DNA of 64,000 nucleotides from Sphingomonas sp. PP-CE-1G-424 (GCF_004341085.1 NZ_SLXW01000010.1:19385-83384), one strand, 5' to 3'; counted from the stretch's first letter, positions 42,212 to 51,385 are shown. Numbers and translations are program-made. The notes: generated by a model not told the origin, from the letters alone.

Positions 42212-43105
42212 ATGGCTCAGGCCAAGCTCGACGACGTGGAGGTGCTGCTGACGGTCGCGCGCGAGGGCAGCTTCACGCGTGCCGCAGCCCTGCTCGGGGT
42301 ATCGCAATCGGCGCTGAGCCAGACGGTGCGAGCGCTTGAAGCGCGGATCGGCATTCGCTTGCTCGACCGCACGACACGCAGCGTGGCGCCGACAAATGCA
42401 GGCGCCCGACTGCTTGAACGGGTTTCACCCAAACTGGAGGAGATCCGCGCAGAGATCGCAGCGCTCAGTGCGCTGAAGGAAACTCCTGCCGGTACGATCC
42501 GCATCACCTCCGCCGAGCATGCTGCCAGAACAGCCGTCTGGCCGCGGCTTGCCCCCTTGCTGAAAGCCTATCCGGACGTGAACGTGGAGATCATCACGGA
42601 CTATGGCCTGACGGACATCGTCGCCGAGCGCTATGACGCCGGCGTTCGCCTGGGTGAGATGGTCGCCAAAGACATGATCGCCGTGCCGATCGGGCCCGAA
42701 CAGCGTATGATCGTCGTCGCGGCGCCGGCCTATCTGCAGGACAGGGTAGCACCGACCACCCCGCAGGGTCTTCTGGCACATGCCTGCATCAACTTACGCC
42801 TGCCCACGCACGGTGGGCTGTATGCGTGGGAGTTCGAGAAAGACGGCCACGAGATCAACGTTCGCGTCGAAGGCCAGTGCGTGTTCAACACGCTGGCCTT
42901 GATCCTGGAGGCGACACTGGATGGTCTCGGATTCTCGTTCATGCCGCAGGAAGCTGCGCAACCGCACCTTGCAGCGGGAACGCTCTGCACGGTGCTGGAA
43001 GACTGGTGCCCATCATACCCTGGCTTCCACCTCTTCTATTCTAGCAGACGTCAGCCTTCGGCAGCGTTCGCGCTCGTGGTCGATGCACTGCGCTACCGGG
43101 CCTAA
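42212..43105 (+). CDS. LysR-family transcriptional regulator
   Basis: A 297-residue LysR regulator. The helix-turn-helix is VLLTVAREGSFTRAAALLG and VSQSALSQTVRALEARIG, and the substrate domain has YDAGVRLGEMVAKDMIAVPIG. It ends YPGFHLFYSSRRQPSAAF. Position across 290 bases from the Bcr/CflA-pao operon makes it the most likely regulator of that operon. Palindromes lie just before its start. It is only distantly related to the LysR genes at 32.1 and 52.1 kb. Confidence 0.92.
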   Translation: MAQAKLDDVEVLLTVAREGSFTRAAALLGVSQSALSQTVRALEARIGIRLLDRTTRSVAPTNAGARLLERVSPKLEEIRAEIAALSALKETPAGTIRITSAEHAARTAVWPRLAPLLKAYPDVNVEIITDYGLTDIVAERYDAGVRLGEMVAKDMIAVPIGPEQRMIVVAAPAYLQDRVAPTTPQGLLAHACINLRLPTHGGLYAWEFEKDGHEINVRVEGQCVFNTLALILEATLDGLGFSFMPQEAAQPHLAAGTLCTVLEDWCPSYPGFHLFYSSRRQPSAAFALVVDALRYRA

Positions 43106-43282
43106 CCGTTCACTGATAAGCACATCTGATAAGAGCATGCGGAACTTAGCGTCTAATCCGTAGAACGTTTCGGGCTTACGTTTGCATCGCAGTCAGGCGC
43201 CCCCGTCAGGGCTCTGCCGGCGGCAAAAGGGTCTCCAATGCACGAAACGAATTCCGAGCAATCCAATGGCCTGGCCAGGCGC

Positions 43283-43511
43283 GAGCTGACGCGAACCGGT
43301 GCAGTGGGGTCGTCGCCATTGTCTCGCTCACGGCCGATGGCGATGCGGCGCAACTCGGCTTCCAATTCCAACGTGTGCCGGAGAACGGTTTGACCGAGGC
43401 GCCGCTCGGCAAGGCAATGGCTCATCTGGCTTTAACATTGCCGGCTGGAAAAAGGCCTTCTCCGGCACTTCCGCGATCACGAAGCTTAAGCTGCCAATGC
43501 CGGCGCCGTAA
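43283..43511 (+). pseudogene. Frameshifted remnant of an unidentified protein
   Basis: One frame reads VVAIVSLTADGDAAQLGFQF then QRVPENGLTEAPLGKAMAHL, and another, beginning near base 43430, continues AGWKKAFSGTSAITKLKLPM and stops after PAP. Joined at about 43430 they give a plausible protein end with one frameshift. There is no good start upstream. I cannot name the family. The nearest genes are a LysR regulator before and an MFS transporter after it. Confidence 0.45.
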
Positions 43512-43556
43512 CGAATGCCGCCCGCGCTCGCTCACCAAAGTTGAAGGACATCGATC

Positions 43557-44762
43557 ATGGCCAGCATCACGGCCAGCGCTGACGTCGACATCGACGCCAC
43601 TTCCTCGTCTCCGGCCGCCTGGGGCGCGCTCTATGCGATGACGCTTTGCACCTTCGTGCTGGTCGCCTCGGAGTTCATGCCGATCAGCCTGCTCAGCCCG
43701 ATCGCACACGACCTGCACCTGACAGAGGGCCAGGCCGGACAGGCTATCTCCATCTCCGGGCTCTTCGCGATGGTCGCCAGCTTGTCACTCAGCCGGGTGA
43801 TCGGCCGACGCGATCGACGTCACGTGCTGCTCGCGCTGACGGCACTCCTCGTCGTCTCCGGTTCGCTGGTGGCGCTGGCACCGAACTACGCGTTGCTGAT
43901 GGCCGGGCGTGCGTTACTCGGCATAGCGATTGGAGGCTTCTGGTCGATGTCCGCAGCGATCGCGATGCGTCTCGTGCCGCCTGCATCGGTTCCGAAGGCG
44001 CTGGCCGTGCTTAATGGCGGCAGTGCCATTGCAGCAGTGGTTGGCGCGCCAGCTGGCAGCTTCCTTGGCGGCCTGATCGGCTGGCGCGGCGCGTTCTTCT
44101 GCGTCGTGCCGTTGGCCGTCGCGGCAGTCATCTGGCAGGCAGTGTCGCTTCCCCGCCTTCCGTATCGGGAGCGGACAAGCGGCACAGGCTTCATGACCCT
44201 GCTCCGTCGCCGGTCGGTGCTGATCGGTCTCCTTGGTTCGGCGCTTTTCTTCATGGGGCAATATTCGCTCTACACCTACCTGCGCCCCTTCCTTGAGCGG
44301 GTCACAGGGGTTGGCGTCAGCACTCTTTCTTCGCTGCTTCTGCTGATCGGGGTGTCCGGCTTTATCGGAACGATGCTTGTTGGTCGGGTGATCGGCAGGA
44401 AGCTTCACCTCGCGCTTGCGGTATTCCCTGCTGTTCTGGCGCTGGTTGCCGTCGGGCTGACGATGTTTGGCAGCTCGGTTGCGATTGTCGCAGCATTGCT
44501 CGCTCTTTGGGGCCTGTTCGCCACGTCCGCACCGGTTGGCTGGTGGACCTGGGTTACGCGTGCGGCACCCGATGATCCGGAGGCAGGTGGCGGGCTGGTC
44601 GTCGCGATCGTGCAGTTCTCGATCATGGCCGGAGCTGCCGGCGGTGGCATCATCTACGATGCCTTCGGCCCGCAGACCGAGTTCCTCGCCAGTGCCGCAA
44701 TCCTTTTGGCTGCGGTGCCGATCGCCTTGTTGAGCCGAACCGCCCCTTCAGCTGTATCCTGA
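43557..44762 (+). CDS. MFS transporter, sugar-efflux/AraJ-like
   Basis: A 401-residue 12-helix transporter of the AraJ/NepI/purine or sugar efflux branch. The first helix is YAMTLCTFVLVASEFMPISL with the E-F-M-P motif of this group, and motif A is SLSLSRVIGRRDRRHVLL. A predicted loop divides the two six-helix halves near residue 200 (PRLPYRERTSG). It lies behind a LysR gene and a decayed gene and before an aldo/keto reductase on the same strand. Substrate unknown. Confidence 0.9.
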   Translation: MASITASADVDIDATSSSPAAWGALYAMTLCTFVLVASEFMPISLLSPIAHDLHLTEGQAGQAISISGLFAMVASLSLSRVIGRRDRRHVLLALTALLVVSGSLVALAPNYALLMAGRALLGIAIGGFWSMSAAIAMRLVPPASVPKALAVLNGGSAIAAVVGAPAGSFLGGLIGWRGAFFCVVPLAVAAVIWQAVSLPRLPYRERTSGTGFMTLLRRRSVLIGLLGSALFFMGQYSLYTYLRPFLERVTGVGVSTLSSLLLLIGVSGFIGTMLVGRVIGRKLHLALAVFPAVLALVAVGLTMFGSSVAIVAALLALWGLFATSAPVGWWTWVTRAAPDDPEAGGGLVVAIVQFSIMAGAAGGGIIYDAFGPQTEFLASAAILLAAVPIALLSRTAPSAVS

Positions 44763-44884
44763 TCATTGATTTATCAGAACCGCTTATAGGTCCTTCCCGA
44801 AATCCGGTGGTAATCTTCTGGCCGGGCCGGGCCCACATCAGATCTCTACCGCATGCCCCGACAATGACCGCGAAAGAAAGACAG

Positions 44885-45868
44885 ATGGACAAACGCTTAC
44901 TCGGCACGAACGGACTTCAGGTATCCGCCCTAGGCTTCGGCTGCATGGGGCTGTCGTTCGGCTATGGAGCTGCCACTGAGCGCAGCGATGCAGTCGCCTT
45001 GATCCGCGGCGCCCATGACTTGGGCGTGACCTTCTTTGATACCGCCGAGGCTTACGGCGTTGAGAACGAGGAAGTGCTGGGCGAGGCGGTTGCTCCGTTC
45101 CGTGATCAGGTCGTAATCGCGACCAAATTCGGTTGGAAGGACGGTAGTCCGCGTACGGGCCAGCTCGACAGCCGCCCCGAGCGCATCCGGATCGTCGCAG
45201 ATCAGTCGTTGCAGCGATTGAAGACCGATCGCATCGATCTCTTCTACCAGCACCGCGTCGATCCGGATGTGCCGATCGATGAGGTGGCAGGTGCGGTTCG
45301 GGACCTCATCGCAGAAGGCAAGGTCAAGCATTTCGGTCTGTCGGAGGCGGGCGCCCAGACGATCCGGCGCGCTCACGCTGTGCAGCCAGTGGCGGCGCTC
45401 CAGAGCGAATATTCGATGTTCACGCGAGATCCAGAGGCCGAGATCCTGCCGCTCCTCGAGGAGCTCGGCATTGGCTTTGTGCCGTTCAGCCCGCTGGGCA
45501 AGGGCTTCCTGACGGGCAAGATCGATGCCGGCACCAGCTTCCCCGAGGGCGATATCCGCAATTCGCTGCCTCGCTTCCAGGCTGAGGCACGAGCCGCGAA
45601 CCATAAGCTGGCCGAGGAGATCGGATCGCTGGCAGAGGCCAAAGGTGTGACGCCGGCGCAGGTCGCGCTCGCATGGCTGCTGGCGCAGAAGCCCTGGATC
45701 GTGCCGATCCCCGGTACGACCAAGCTTCACCGTCTTCAGGAGAATGTCGGAGGCGCCTCTGTCGAGTTGAGCCCTGACGATCTGCAGAAGCTTGCCGCCA
45801 TCCTTGCCGCTATCCCTGTCCAGGGTGAGCGTTATTCCGCGCAGGGCATGAAGATGGTCAATCGTTAG
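44885..45868 (+). CDS. Aldo/keto reductase
   Basis: A 327-residue NADPH-dependent reductase with the family TIM barrel. The catalytic tetrad is D and Y in FFDTAEAYG, K in ATKFGW and H in FYQHRVD. It also has FGLSEAG and the cofactor-binding end LLAQKPWIVPIPGTTKLHRL. The start at 44885 (MDKRLLGTNGLQVSALGFGC) fits the family; the longer frame from 44807 does not. It may act on aldehydes handled by the neighbouring oxidoreductases. Close relatives include YghZ/Tas-like and plant-type reductases; the substrate is not known. Confidence 0.92.
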   Translation: MDKRLLGTNGLQVSALGFGCMGLSFGYGAATERSDAVALIRGAHDLGVTFFDTAEAYGVENEEVLGEAVAPFRDQVVIATKFGWKDGSPRTGQLDSRPERIRIVADQSLQRLKTDRIDLFYQHRVDPDVPIDEVAGAVRDLIAEGKVKHFGLSEAGAQTIRRAHAVQPVAALQSEYSMFTRDPEAEILPLLEELGIGFVPFSPLGKGFLTGKIDAGTSFPEGDIRNSLPRFQAEARAANHKLAEEIGSLAEAKGVTPAQVALAWLLAQKPWIVPIPGTTKLHRLQENVGGASVELSPDDLQKLAAILAAIPVQGERYSAQGMKMVNR

Positions 45869-45902
45869 TAAAAATATGCGAAATCTCTATTCGCGCCGGG
45901 AC

Positions 45903-45935
45903 AAGGGACGGGCTGCTATTATCGGCACGTCCCTT
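45903..45935 (+). terminator. Hairpin after aldo/keto reductase
   Basis: AAGGGACG at 45903-45910 pairs with CGTCCCTT at 45928-45935, giving an 8-pair stem with a 17-base loop, 34 bases after the aldo/keto reductase stop codon. The final TTT is short, so rho-independent termination is only possible. A smaller GTCCCG...CGGGAC stem follows at 46018-46035. Confidence 0.35.
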
Positions 45936-46145
45936 TCCGGTGTGACGGCAAGTTTGTCGATTTCGAATATTGCCCTTTCCGTAACGCTCCCGACACGCTG
46001 CGAATGTTAAGCGGACAGTCCCGTCGAGGCGGGACAGGCCACTTGCGTGCCAGGGGGGACGGGGCGGCGTGCCGACGGCACCCGCTCGAGGCGACAGATG
46101 CTGAATAAAATTTATCGGCTTCTGCCGACCCCCGGAGGAAAACGA

Positions 46146-47735
46146 ATGCCGTTGACGATGATCCTGCGACACACTGTAGCCGCTACCCTTGCCTCGCTGA
46201 GCATGTTCGGCGCGGCACCCGTCGCTGCCCAGTCGGGTCTCGATGTCGTAACCGCTCAAGGTCCGCTGTCCGGTGTCGCCGGCAGTGACCTGCAAAGCTG
46301 GCTCGGCGTCCCGTTCGCGGCCCCGCCAGTTGGCCCTTTGCGCTGGCAGCCGCCCCAGCCGTTGAAGCCATGGACCGCCGTACGAAAGGCAAACACCGTT
46401 GCGTCAAGCTGCGCGCAGAACGCCGATCTCGGTGTGTTCGCGCGCGCCGGCGGGAGCGAGGATTGCCTCTATCTCAACGTCTATCGCAGTGCGTCCGCAG
46501 CGCAGGCGGGGCAGAAGCTGCCCGTGTTCGTCTGGATCCACGGCGGGTCGCTCCAGGTCGGACAAGGGGCGGATTATGACGCGACCAAGATGGCGCTGCG
46601 CGGCAAGGCGGTTGTAGTCACTCTGAACTATCGTCTCGGCGTGTTCGGCTTCTTCGCGCAGAAGGCGCTCGACAGCGAGGGTCATCCATCCGCCAATTAC
46701 GGGCTGCTGGATCAGCAGGCGGCGCTACGCTGGATCAAGCAGAATATCGCCGCATTTGGCGGTGATCCGACCAACGTGACGATTGCCGGCGAGTCCTCGG
46801 GCGGCAACAGCGTGATGCTCCAGATCGCGTCCCCTTTGGCTGCAGGCACCTTCCAGCACGCGATCGCGATGAGCGGTGCCGGTGAGATAAAACGCTACCC
46901 GGCATTCGGTGCGCCGCGGCCGCTGGCGCTCGCTGAGGTGCTTGGTGACCAGTTGGCGAAGGAAGTCGGGTGCACGGCCGACACCGCCGCCTGTCTGCGC
47001 GCGCTGCCGACCAAGCGCGTTCTTGATACCCAGACCAACTATCTACTCAACGAGGCAATCATCGATGGCACCGTGTTGCCGATACATCCGGCAGATGCCT
47101 ATCGGACAGGCCGGATCAATCATGTGACGTTGGTCAACGGCAATACCCACGATGAAGGGCGGTTCTTCGTCGCGCTCCCCGAACTGGCCTCCGGCAAGGC
47201 GATGACGGTGGCGGACTATCCGGTCTGGCTGAAGCGCCAGTTTGGCGCGGCGCTCGCTCCCAAGGTCGCGCTCGAATATCCGCTCGACCGCTACGACAGC
47301 CCCAGCGAGGCGTTCGCCGCGGCTGCGACGGACAGCCTGTTCGCCTGCACGGGACGCACCCTGAACCGCTGGCTGGCCGACAAAATCCCGGTGTACGCTT
47401 ATGAGTTCAGCGACGGTACCGCGCCAACCTACGTCGCCCCGACCACTTTTCCGCTTTTGGCGTCGCACACCTATGAGTTGGCTTACATCTTCCCCGGTTT
47501 CCGGGGTGGGGCCGATGTGACGGTGAAGCTCAACCCGTTGCAGGAAAAGCTGTCGGACCAGATGGTCGACTATTTTGCGCACGTCAGCGATCTTCCTTCC
47601 CGGACGGAATGGAACCGGTTCGACGCCAAGCGCGATGAAGTAATGAGCTTCAAGCTTACTGGCGCTAAGATGGAGTCAGGCAAGTTTGCCGCCTTCCACC
47701 GCTGCGATTTCTGGGATCACTCGGGCACCTACTGA
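46146..47735 (+). CDS. Type B carboxylesterase, secreted
   Basis: A 529-residue exported carboxylesterase of the cholinesterase fold. A Sec signal (MILRHTVAATLASLSMFGAA) precedes the family block GVPFAAPPVGPLRWQPPQP. Next are EDCLYLNVY, the oxyanion-hole VWIHGGS, the nucleophile elbow IAGESSGGNSV, a likely acid at NTHDEGRF and the histidine in SHTYELAYIFPGF. GGAGG lies 7 bases upstream of the ATG at 46146. It hydrolyses esters, perhaps releasing alcohols or aldehydes in the periplasm, which would fit the nearby Pao enzymes. The substrate is unknown. Confidence 0.92.
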   Translation: MPLTMILRHTVAATLASLSMFGAAPVAAQSGLDVVTAQGPLSGVAGSDLQSWLGVPFAAPPVGPLRWQPPQPLKPWTAVRKANTVASSCAQNADLGVFARAGGSEDCLYLNVYRSASAAQAGQKLPVFVWIHGGSLQVGQGADYDATKMALRGKAVVVTLNYRLGVFGFFAQKALDSEGHPSANYGLLDQQAALRWIKQNIAAFGGDPTNVTIAGESSGGNSVMLQIASPLAAGTFQHAIAMSGAGEIKRYPAFGAPRPLALAEVLGDQLAKEVGCTADTAACLRALPTKRVLDTQTNYLLNEAIIDGTVLPIHPADAYRTGRINHVTLVNGNTHDEGRFFVALPELASGKAMTVADYPVWLKRQFGAALAPKVALEYPLDRYDSPSEAFAAAATDSLFACTGRTLNRWLADKIPVYAYEFSDGTAPTYVAPTTFPLLASHTYELAYIFPGFRGGADVTVKLNPLQEKLSDQMVDYFAHVSDLPSRTEWNRFDAKRDEVMSFKLTGAKMESGKFAAFHRCDFWDHSGTY

Positions 47736-47790
47736 GCATTTGTCGCAGTAGGTGCGCTTTCCCATAAGTGCCGATATGAGAAAATGACGG

Positions 47791-47980
47791 CATGGCCGGG
47801 ACTTCGCCTACGTATCTGATATCGCGCGTGCCGCGATGATGCTGCTCGATGCGTTGGATGACCCATTCGGCCGAGCATGGAACACGCAATGAGCACGACC
47901 CGTTCGCTGCGCGACCTGCTCACGATCGGCGCGGCGGCACTGGAACATCGCAACCGGATATGGGCGGTCCGCTATGGTAG
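47791..47980 (+). pseudogene. NAD-dependent epimerase/dehydratase C-terminal remnant
   Basis: A plus-strand frame reads HGRDFAYVSDIARAAMMLLD and ALDDPFGRAWNTQ, then stops. The sequence continues in another frame as STTRSLRDLLTIGAAALEHR with a following RIWAVRY. Together they match the C-terminal part of extended SDR epimerases, where Y-x-x-D-x-A-x-A (near YVSDIARA) and G-x-x-W precede T-R-x-L-R. At least one frameshift separates the pieces, and the N-terminal cofactor domain is missing. A strong hairpin begins where the homology ends. Confidence 0.55.
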
Positions 47981-48005
47981 ACGCGACCGCTTGGTCGCGT
48001 CTACC
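47976..48005. repeat. Perfect 13-base-pair hairpin
   Basis: GGTAGACGCGACC at 47976-47988 is mirrored by GGTCGCGTCTACC at 47993-48005 across a 4-base GCTT loop. The stem is perfect. There is no T run on either side, so it is not a standard terminator. It may be a bidirectional 3'-end structure between convergent genes, or a scar left by DNA rearrangement at the end of the epimerase remnant. Confidence 0.7.
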
Positions 48006-48106
48006 GAATGATGCATGAGGTGGGCGACGCCAGTTAAGGCAAACTATGATGCAGATACACCCCGCGTGCCGACGATGTTAACCGTTGAGTCAGCAACACC
48101 TAGGTC

Positions 48107-48228
48107 TTAAGCGACCTCAAATTCCAGAAGTCCGCGACGGCTCAATGACAAGAACGGGTACGGTTCGCTTCGTTGGTTGCCGCTCATGTTCGGTTGCACC
48201 TCCAATGGCGACTCCGATAGACCGTAAT
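48107..48228 (-). pseudogene. 5' remnant of duplicated isochorismatase-like gene
   Basis: This segment directly downstream of the second paoC is homologous to the start of the gene at 36.8 kb. On the minus strand it reads EVQPNMSGNQRSEPYPFLSL then SRRGLLEFEVA and a stop, against the intact gene's GMQPNVGRDHRGEQSPFASL and SRRGLMGLGVAAG. The initiation codon has changed from ATG to ATT, and the coding region is cut soon after the twin-arginine motif. It is a relic showing that the duplicated unit included this gene. Confidence 0.85.
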
Positions 48229-50438
48229 CACGTCAGCGCCGGCAGTGCGTCGAGATGCTTGTCGAGCGTGATCGGATACTGGCGCACGCGAACGCCAGTC
48301 GCATTGTAGATCGCGTTGGCGACCGCCGGAGCCACCCCGGTCAGGCCCAGCTCGCCAACGCCCTTGGCCTTAACCGGCGAGATCGTCGGATCGACCTCGT
48401 CGATGAAGAAGGCGTCGAGATGCGGGATATCGGCGTGCACCGGCACCTCATAGCCGGCGAGATCGTGGTTCACGAAGAACCCGAAGCGCTTGTCGATCGC
48501 CATCTCCTCCATCAGCGCCGCACCGACGCCCATCACCATGCCACCGATCACCTGGCTGCGCGCGGTCTTGGCGTTGAGAATCCGCCCGGCCGCGCAGACC
48601 GCAAGCATGCGCCGCACCCGGACCTCGCCGGTATAGGCGTCGACCGCGACCTCGACGAAATGCGCCCCGAAGGTCTGCTGCTGGAACTGATCGGCGAGCT
48701 TGGCGAACTCCATCAGCTCCTGGACCACGATCTCGCCATCGCTGGCCGCGTCGGCGAGCTTCACCGAACGGTTGCCGCTGCGCACCTGCCCGTCTGCGAA
48801 GTCGACGTCGGCGGTGTTGAAGCCGAGGCGCTGAGCGACGGTTTCGCGCAGCTTCATACACGCTGCGTAGACGCCAGCCGTCACGGAAGGCGCGCCCTGC
48901 TGCCCGCCCGATCCCGGCGTTTCCGGAAAGGTTGAGTCACCGAGCTTCACCACAATGCGGTTGGGCGTGACGCCCATCATCTCGGCCGCGGTTTGCTGGA
49001 CGACGGTGTAGCTGCCGGTGCCGATATCCGTCATGTCGGTCTCGATCGTCACGACGCCGTGCCGATCGAGCCGGGCCCGCGCGCCGGCCTTGGCGATCTT
49101 GCCGCCACGGATCGCTCCTGCCATCCCGATACCGATCAGCCATTGCCCTTCGCGGACCGCGCCGGGCTTGCTCTGGCGCTTGTCCCAGCCGAAACGTTCG
49201 GCGCCCTCCCGCAGGCAACGGACGAAGGCTCGGGTCGAGAAAGGCTTGCTGGGATTTTCGGGGTCGACCTCCGTGTCGTTCACGACGCGAAGCTCGATCG
49301 GATCCATCTTCAGCTTTTCCGCCAGCTCGTCCATCGCGACCTCCAGTGCCATCAGGCCAGGTGCTTCGCCCGGCGCCCGCATCGCGTTGCCTTCGGCAAG
49401 GTCGAGCGTGGCAAGCCGCATCCGGGTCAGCCGGTTCGCGCCCGCATACAGCGTCCGCGTCGAGGTCACGGTCGGCTCGGTCCGCCCACCGACGAGGTTA
49501 CCCGACAGGCTGTCATGACCGATGGCCGTCAGCCGCCCGTCACGGCCTGCCCCCAACTGCACGCGCTGAATCGTCTTTGGCCGGTGGATCGTGGTGTTGA
49601 ACATGATCGGACGTTGCAGCGCGATCTTCACCGGGCGCTTGACCACGCGCGCCGCGATCGCCGCCAGCGCCAGATCGATCTGCACGGTCCCCTTACCGCC
49701 GAAGCCGCCACCTATGTAGGGCGAGATCAGGTGGACGTTCTGCTTGGGGATACCCAAGATTAGCCCGAGGTCGCGCGTTCCCCAGTTCATCTGCTGGATC
49801 GACGTCCAGCACGTCACGCGGTCGTCGTCCCACTTTGCGATCGATGCGTGTGGCTCCATCATCGCATGCGCCTGGTCGGGCACGGTATAGGTCTCGTCGA
49901 CCTTGACCGGCGCTGCGGCGAACGCCTTGGCGAAGTCGCCGACCTGCTTCTCGTTGGGGCCGCCAAACTCGCCTTCCGGCGGAACAGGCGCGCTGCCGTT
50001 CTGCGCGGTCAGATCGAACCGCCCCGCCGTCCGCTGATAGTCGACCCGCACCAGCGCCGCTGCCGCACGAGCCTGCTCGAACGTTTCCGCAACGACGACG
50101 GCGACCGGTTGATGATAATGGTCGACTTCCGGCGCGGCGAGCATCTTCTGGACGTAGAACTTGCCCACCCCGGGCTTGCCGGCATTCAGATATGTGACGA
50201 CGCCGACCACGCCGGGCGCCCGCTCAGCGTCACGCGTATCGATCGTCGTGATCCTCCCCTTGGCGATCGCGGCGCCCAGGATGTAGCCATACGCGAATCC
50301 GGGCGCGACATCCTGCCATTCATAAGCATAGGTGGCGGTGCCGGTGGTCTTCAGATGCCCTTCGTAGCGATCGAGTGGCTTCCCGAGCACCTTCATCCGG
50401 TCGGTCGGGTTGGCGCCTGCGGGTGTGTCGAAGATCAT
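48228..50438 (-). CDS. paoC: Periplasmic aldehyde oxidoreductase, molybdenum subunit (copy 2)
   Basis: A 736-residue paralogue of the PaoC at 36.8 kb with the same architecture. Preserved are SPYIGGGFGGKG, LAEGNAMRAPGEAPGLMALE, the catalytic glutamate in AKGVGELGLTG and the end YPITLDKHLDALPALT. Differences from copy 1 and from E. coli fall in the molybdenum-site loops: SGGQQGAPSVTAGVY where the others have SGGQWGAN, and WTSIQQMNW where they have WTSNQMI-x-W. Thus substrate choice has probably shifted. The start at 50438 overlaps paoB by 4 bases. Confidence 0.95.
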   Translation of the reverse strand: MIFDTPAGANPTDRMKVLGKPLDRYEGHLKTTGTATYAYEWQDVAPGFAYGYILGAAIAKGRITTIDTRDAERAPGVVGVVTYLNAGKPGVGKFYVQKMLAAPEVDHYHQPVAVVVAETFEQARAAAALVRVDYQRTAGRFDLTAQNGSAPVPPEGEFGGPNEKQVGDFAKAFAAAPVKVDETYTVPDQAHAMMEPHASIAKWDDDRVTCWTSIQQMNWGTRDLGLILGIPKQNVHLISPYIGGGFGGKGTVQIDLALAAIAARVVKRPVKIALQRPIMFNTTIHRPKTIQRVQLGAGRDGRLTAIGHDSLSGNLVGGRTEPTVTSTRTLYAGANRLTRMRLATLDLAEGNAMRAPGEAPGLMALEVAMDELAEKLKMDPIELRVVNDTEVDPENPSKPFSTRAFVRCLREGAERFGWDKRQSKPGAVREGQWLIGIGMAGAIRGGKIAKAGARARLDRHGVVTIETDMTDIGTGSYTVVQQTAAEMMGVTPNRIVVKLGDSTFPETPGSGGQQGAPSVTAGVYAACMKLRETVAQRLGFNTADVDFADGQVRSGNRSVKLADAASDGEIVVQELMEFAKLADQFQQQTFGAHFVEVAVDAYTGEVRVRRMLAVCAAGRILNAKTARSQVIGGMVMGVGAALMEEMAIDKRFGFFVNHDLAGYEVPVHADIPHLDAFFIDEVDPTISPVKAKGVGELGLTGVAPAVANAIYNATGVRVRQYPITLDKHLDALPALT

Positions 50439-51385
50439 GGCTTCACCTCTGCAATGACCGCCGCGAGGCTGCGCGTCGCGAGTGGGATCTTGAATGCGTT
50501 GTCGTCGGTCGGCCGTGCGTCGGCAAAGACCGCTTTCGCCATATTGGCCGCGCCGCGGGGCATCGCTGCCTCCGCAGCCTCCACGCGCCAAGGCCGATGG
50601 GCGACACCACCGAATGCTACGCGGCCGCTCCCGTCGCGCTGGACGATGGCAGCGACCGACACGAGCGCAAACGCATAGGACGCCCGGTCACGCACCTTGC
50701 GGTAAACCTGCGTACCACCAACCGGACGCGGCAACGTCACCGCGGTGATGAGTTCGCCGTGATCGAGCACGTTGTCGCGCTCGGGCGTGTCACCCGGGAG
50801 CGTATGGAAGGTGCCCATCGGTATAGATCGTGTCTTCCCGTCCGCCTTCACCGTCTCGACTGTTGCATCGAGCACGCGCATCGCGACCGCCATGTCGCCC
50901 GGATAGGTCGCAATGCACGACTCGCTCGATCCGATGACGGCAAGCTGGCGGGAATAGCCACCGATCGCAGCGCAACCCGAGCCGGGCCTGCGCTTGTTGC
51001 AGGGCTGGTTGGTGTCGTAGAAATACGGGCACCGCGTTCGCTGAAGCAAATTGCCCGCGGTCGTCGCCTTGTTCCGCAGCTGGCCCGAGGCACCTGCGAC
51101 GATGGCGCGACTGAGCACGCCATAGTCGCGTCGTACCCGCTCGTCGCTCGCCAACGCGGTGTTACTGACGAACGCACCGATCCGCAGCCCACCAGCGTCG
51201 GTCGGCTCGATCCGGTCGAGCTTAAGATCCTGCACGTCGACCAGATGGGTCGGCGTCTCGATCTCGAGCTTCATCAGATCAAGCAGGTTGGTACCGCCCG
51301 CCAGGAACCGTGCACCGGGATGGCTCGCGACCATCCGAGCCGCGTCGGCAGGCGTCGTTGCCCGCTCGTAAGTGAAGCTTTTCAC
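50435..51385 (-). CDS. paoB: Periplasmic aldehyde oxidoreductase, FAD subunit (copy 2)
   Basis: A 316-residue paralogue of the PaoB at 39.1 kb, starting MKSFTYERATTPADAARMVA. The FAD motif is ARFLAGGTNLLDLMK, with GASGQLRNKATTAGNL. The cysteine-rich insertion for the [4Fe-4S] cluster is kept (RCPYFYDTNQPCNKRRPGSG then CAAIGG, with SSESCIATY). It overlaps paoA and paoC by 4 bases on each side. Confidence 0.95.
   Translation of the reverse strand: MKSFTYERATTPADAARMVASHPGARFLAGGTNLLDLMKLEIETPTHLVDVQDLKLDRIEPTDAGGLRIGAFVSNTALASDERVRRDYGVLSRAIVAGASGQLRNKATTAGNLLQRTRCPYFYDTNQPCNKRRPGSGCAAIGGYSRQLAVIGSSESCIATYPGDMAVAMRVLDATVETVKADGKTRSIPMGTFHTLPGDTPERDNVLDHGELITAVTLPRPVGGTQVYRKVRDRASYAFALVSVAAIVQRDGSGRVAFGGVAHRPWRVEAAEAAMPRGAANMAKAVFADARPTDDNAFKIPLATRSLAAVIAEVKP

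Noticed and set aside
47976..48005. Treating the 13-pair hairpin as a standard rho-independent terminator
   Set aside because: Neither side has a run of T, and the stem lies about 240 bases from the nearest upstream stop codon.
47889..48011. Short frame MSTTRSLRDLLTIGAAALEH read as the start of an old yellow enzyme
   Set aside because: The order after YVSDIARA and GRAW fits the C-terminus of an epimerase better, and no flavin-enzyme sequence follows.
48255..48935. Plus-strand frame of 226 codons within the second paoC
   Set aside because: It is a shadow of the molybdenum subunit gene. The similar frame 37036-37701 in the first paoC confirms that it follows from the codon pattern of this gene.
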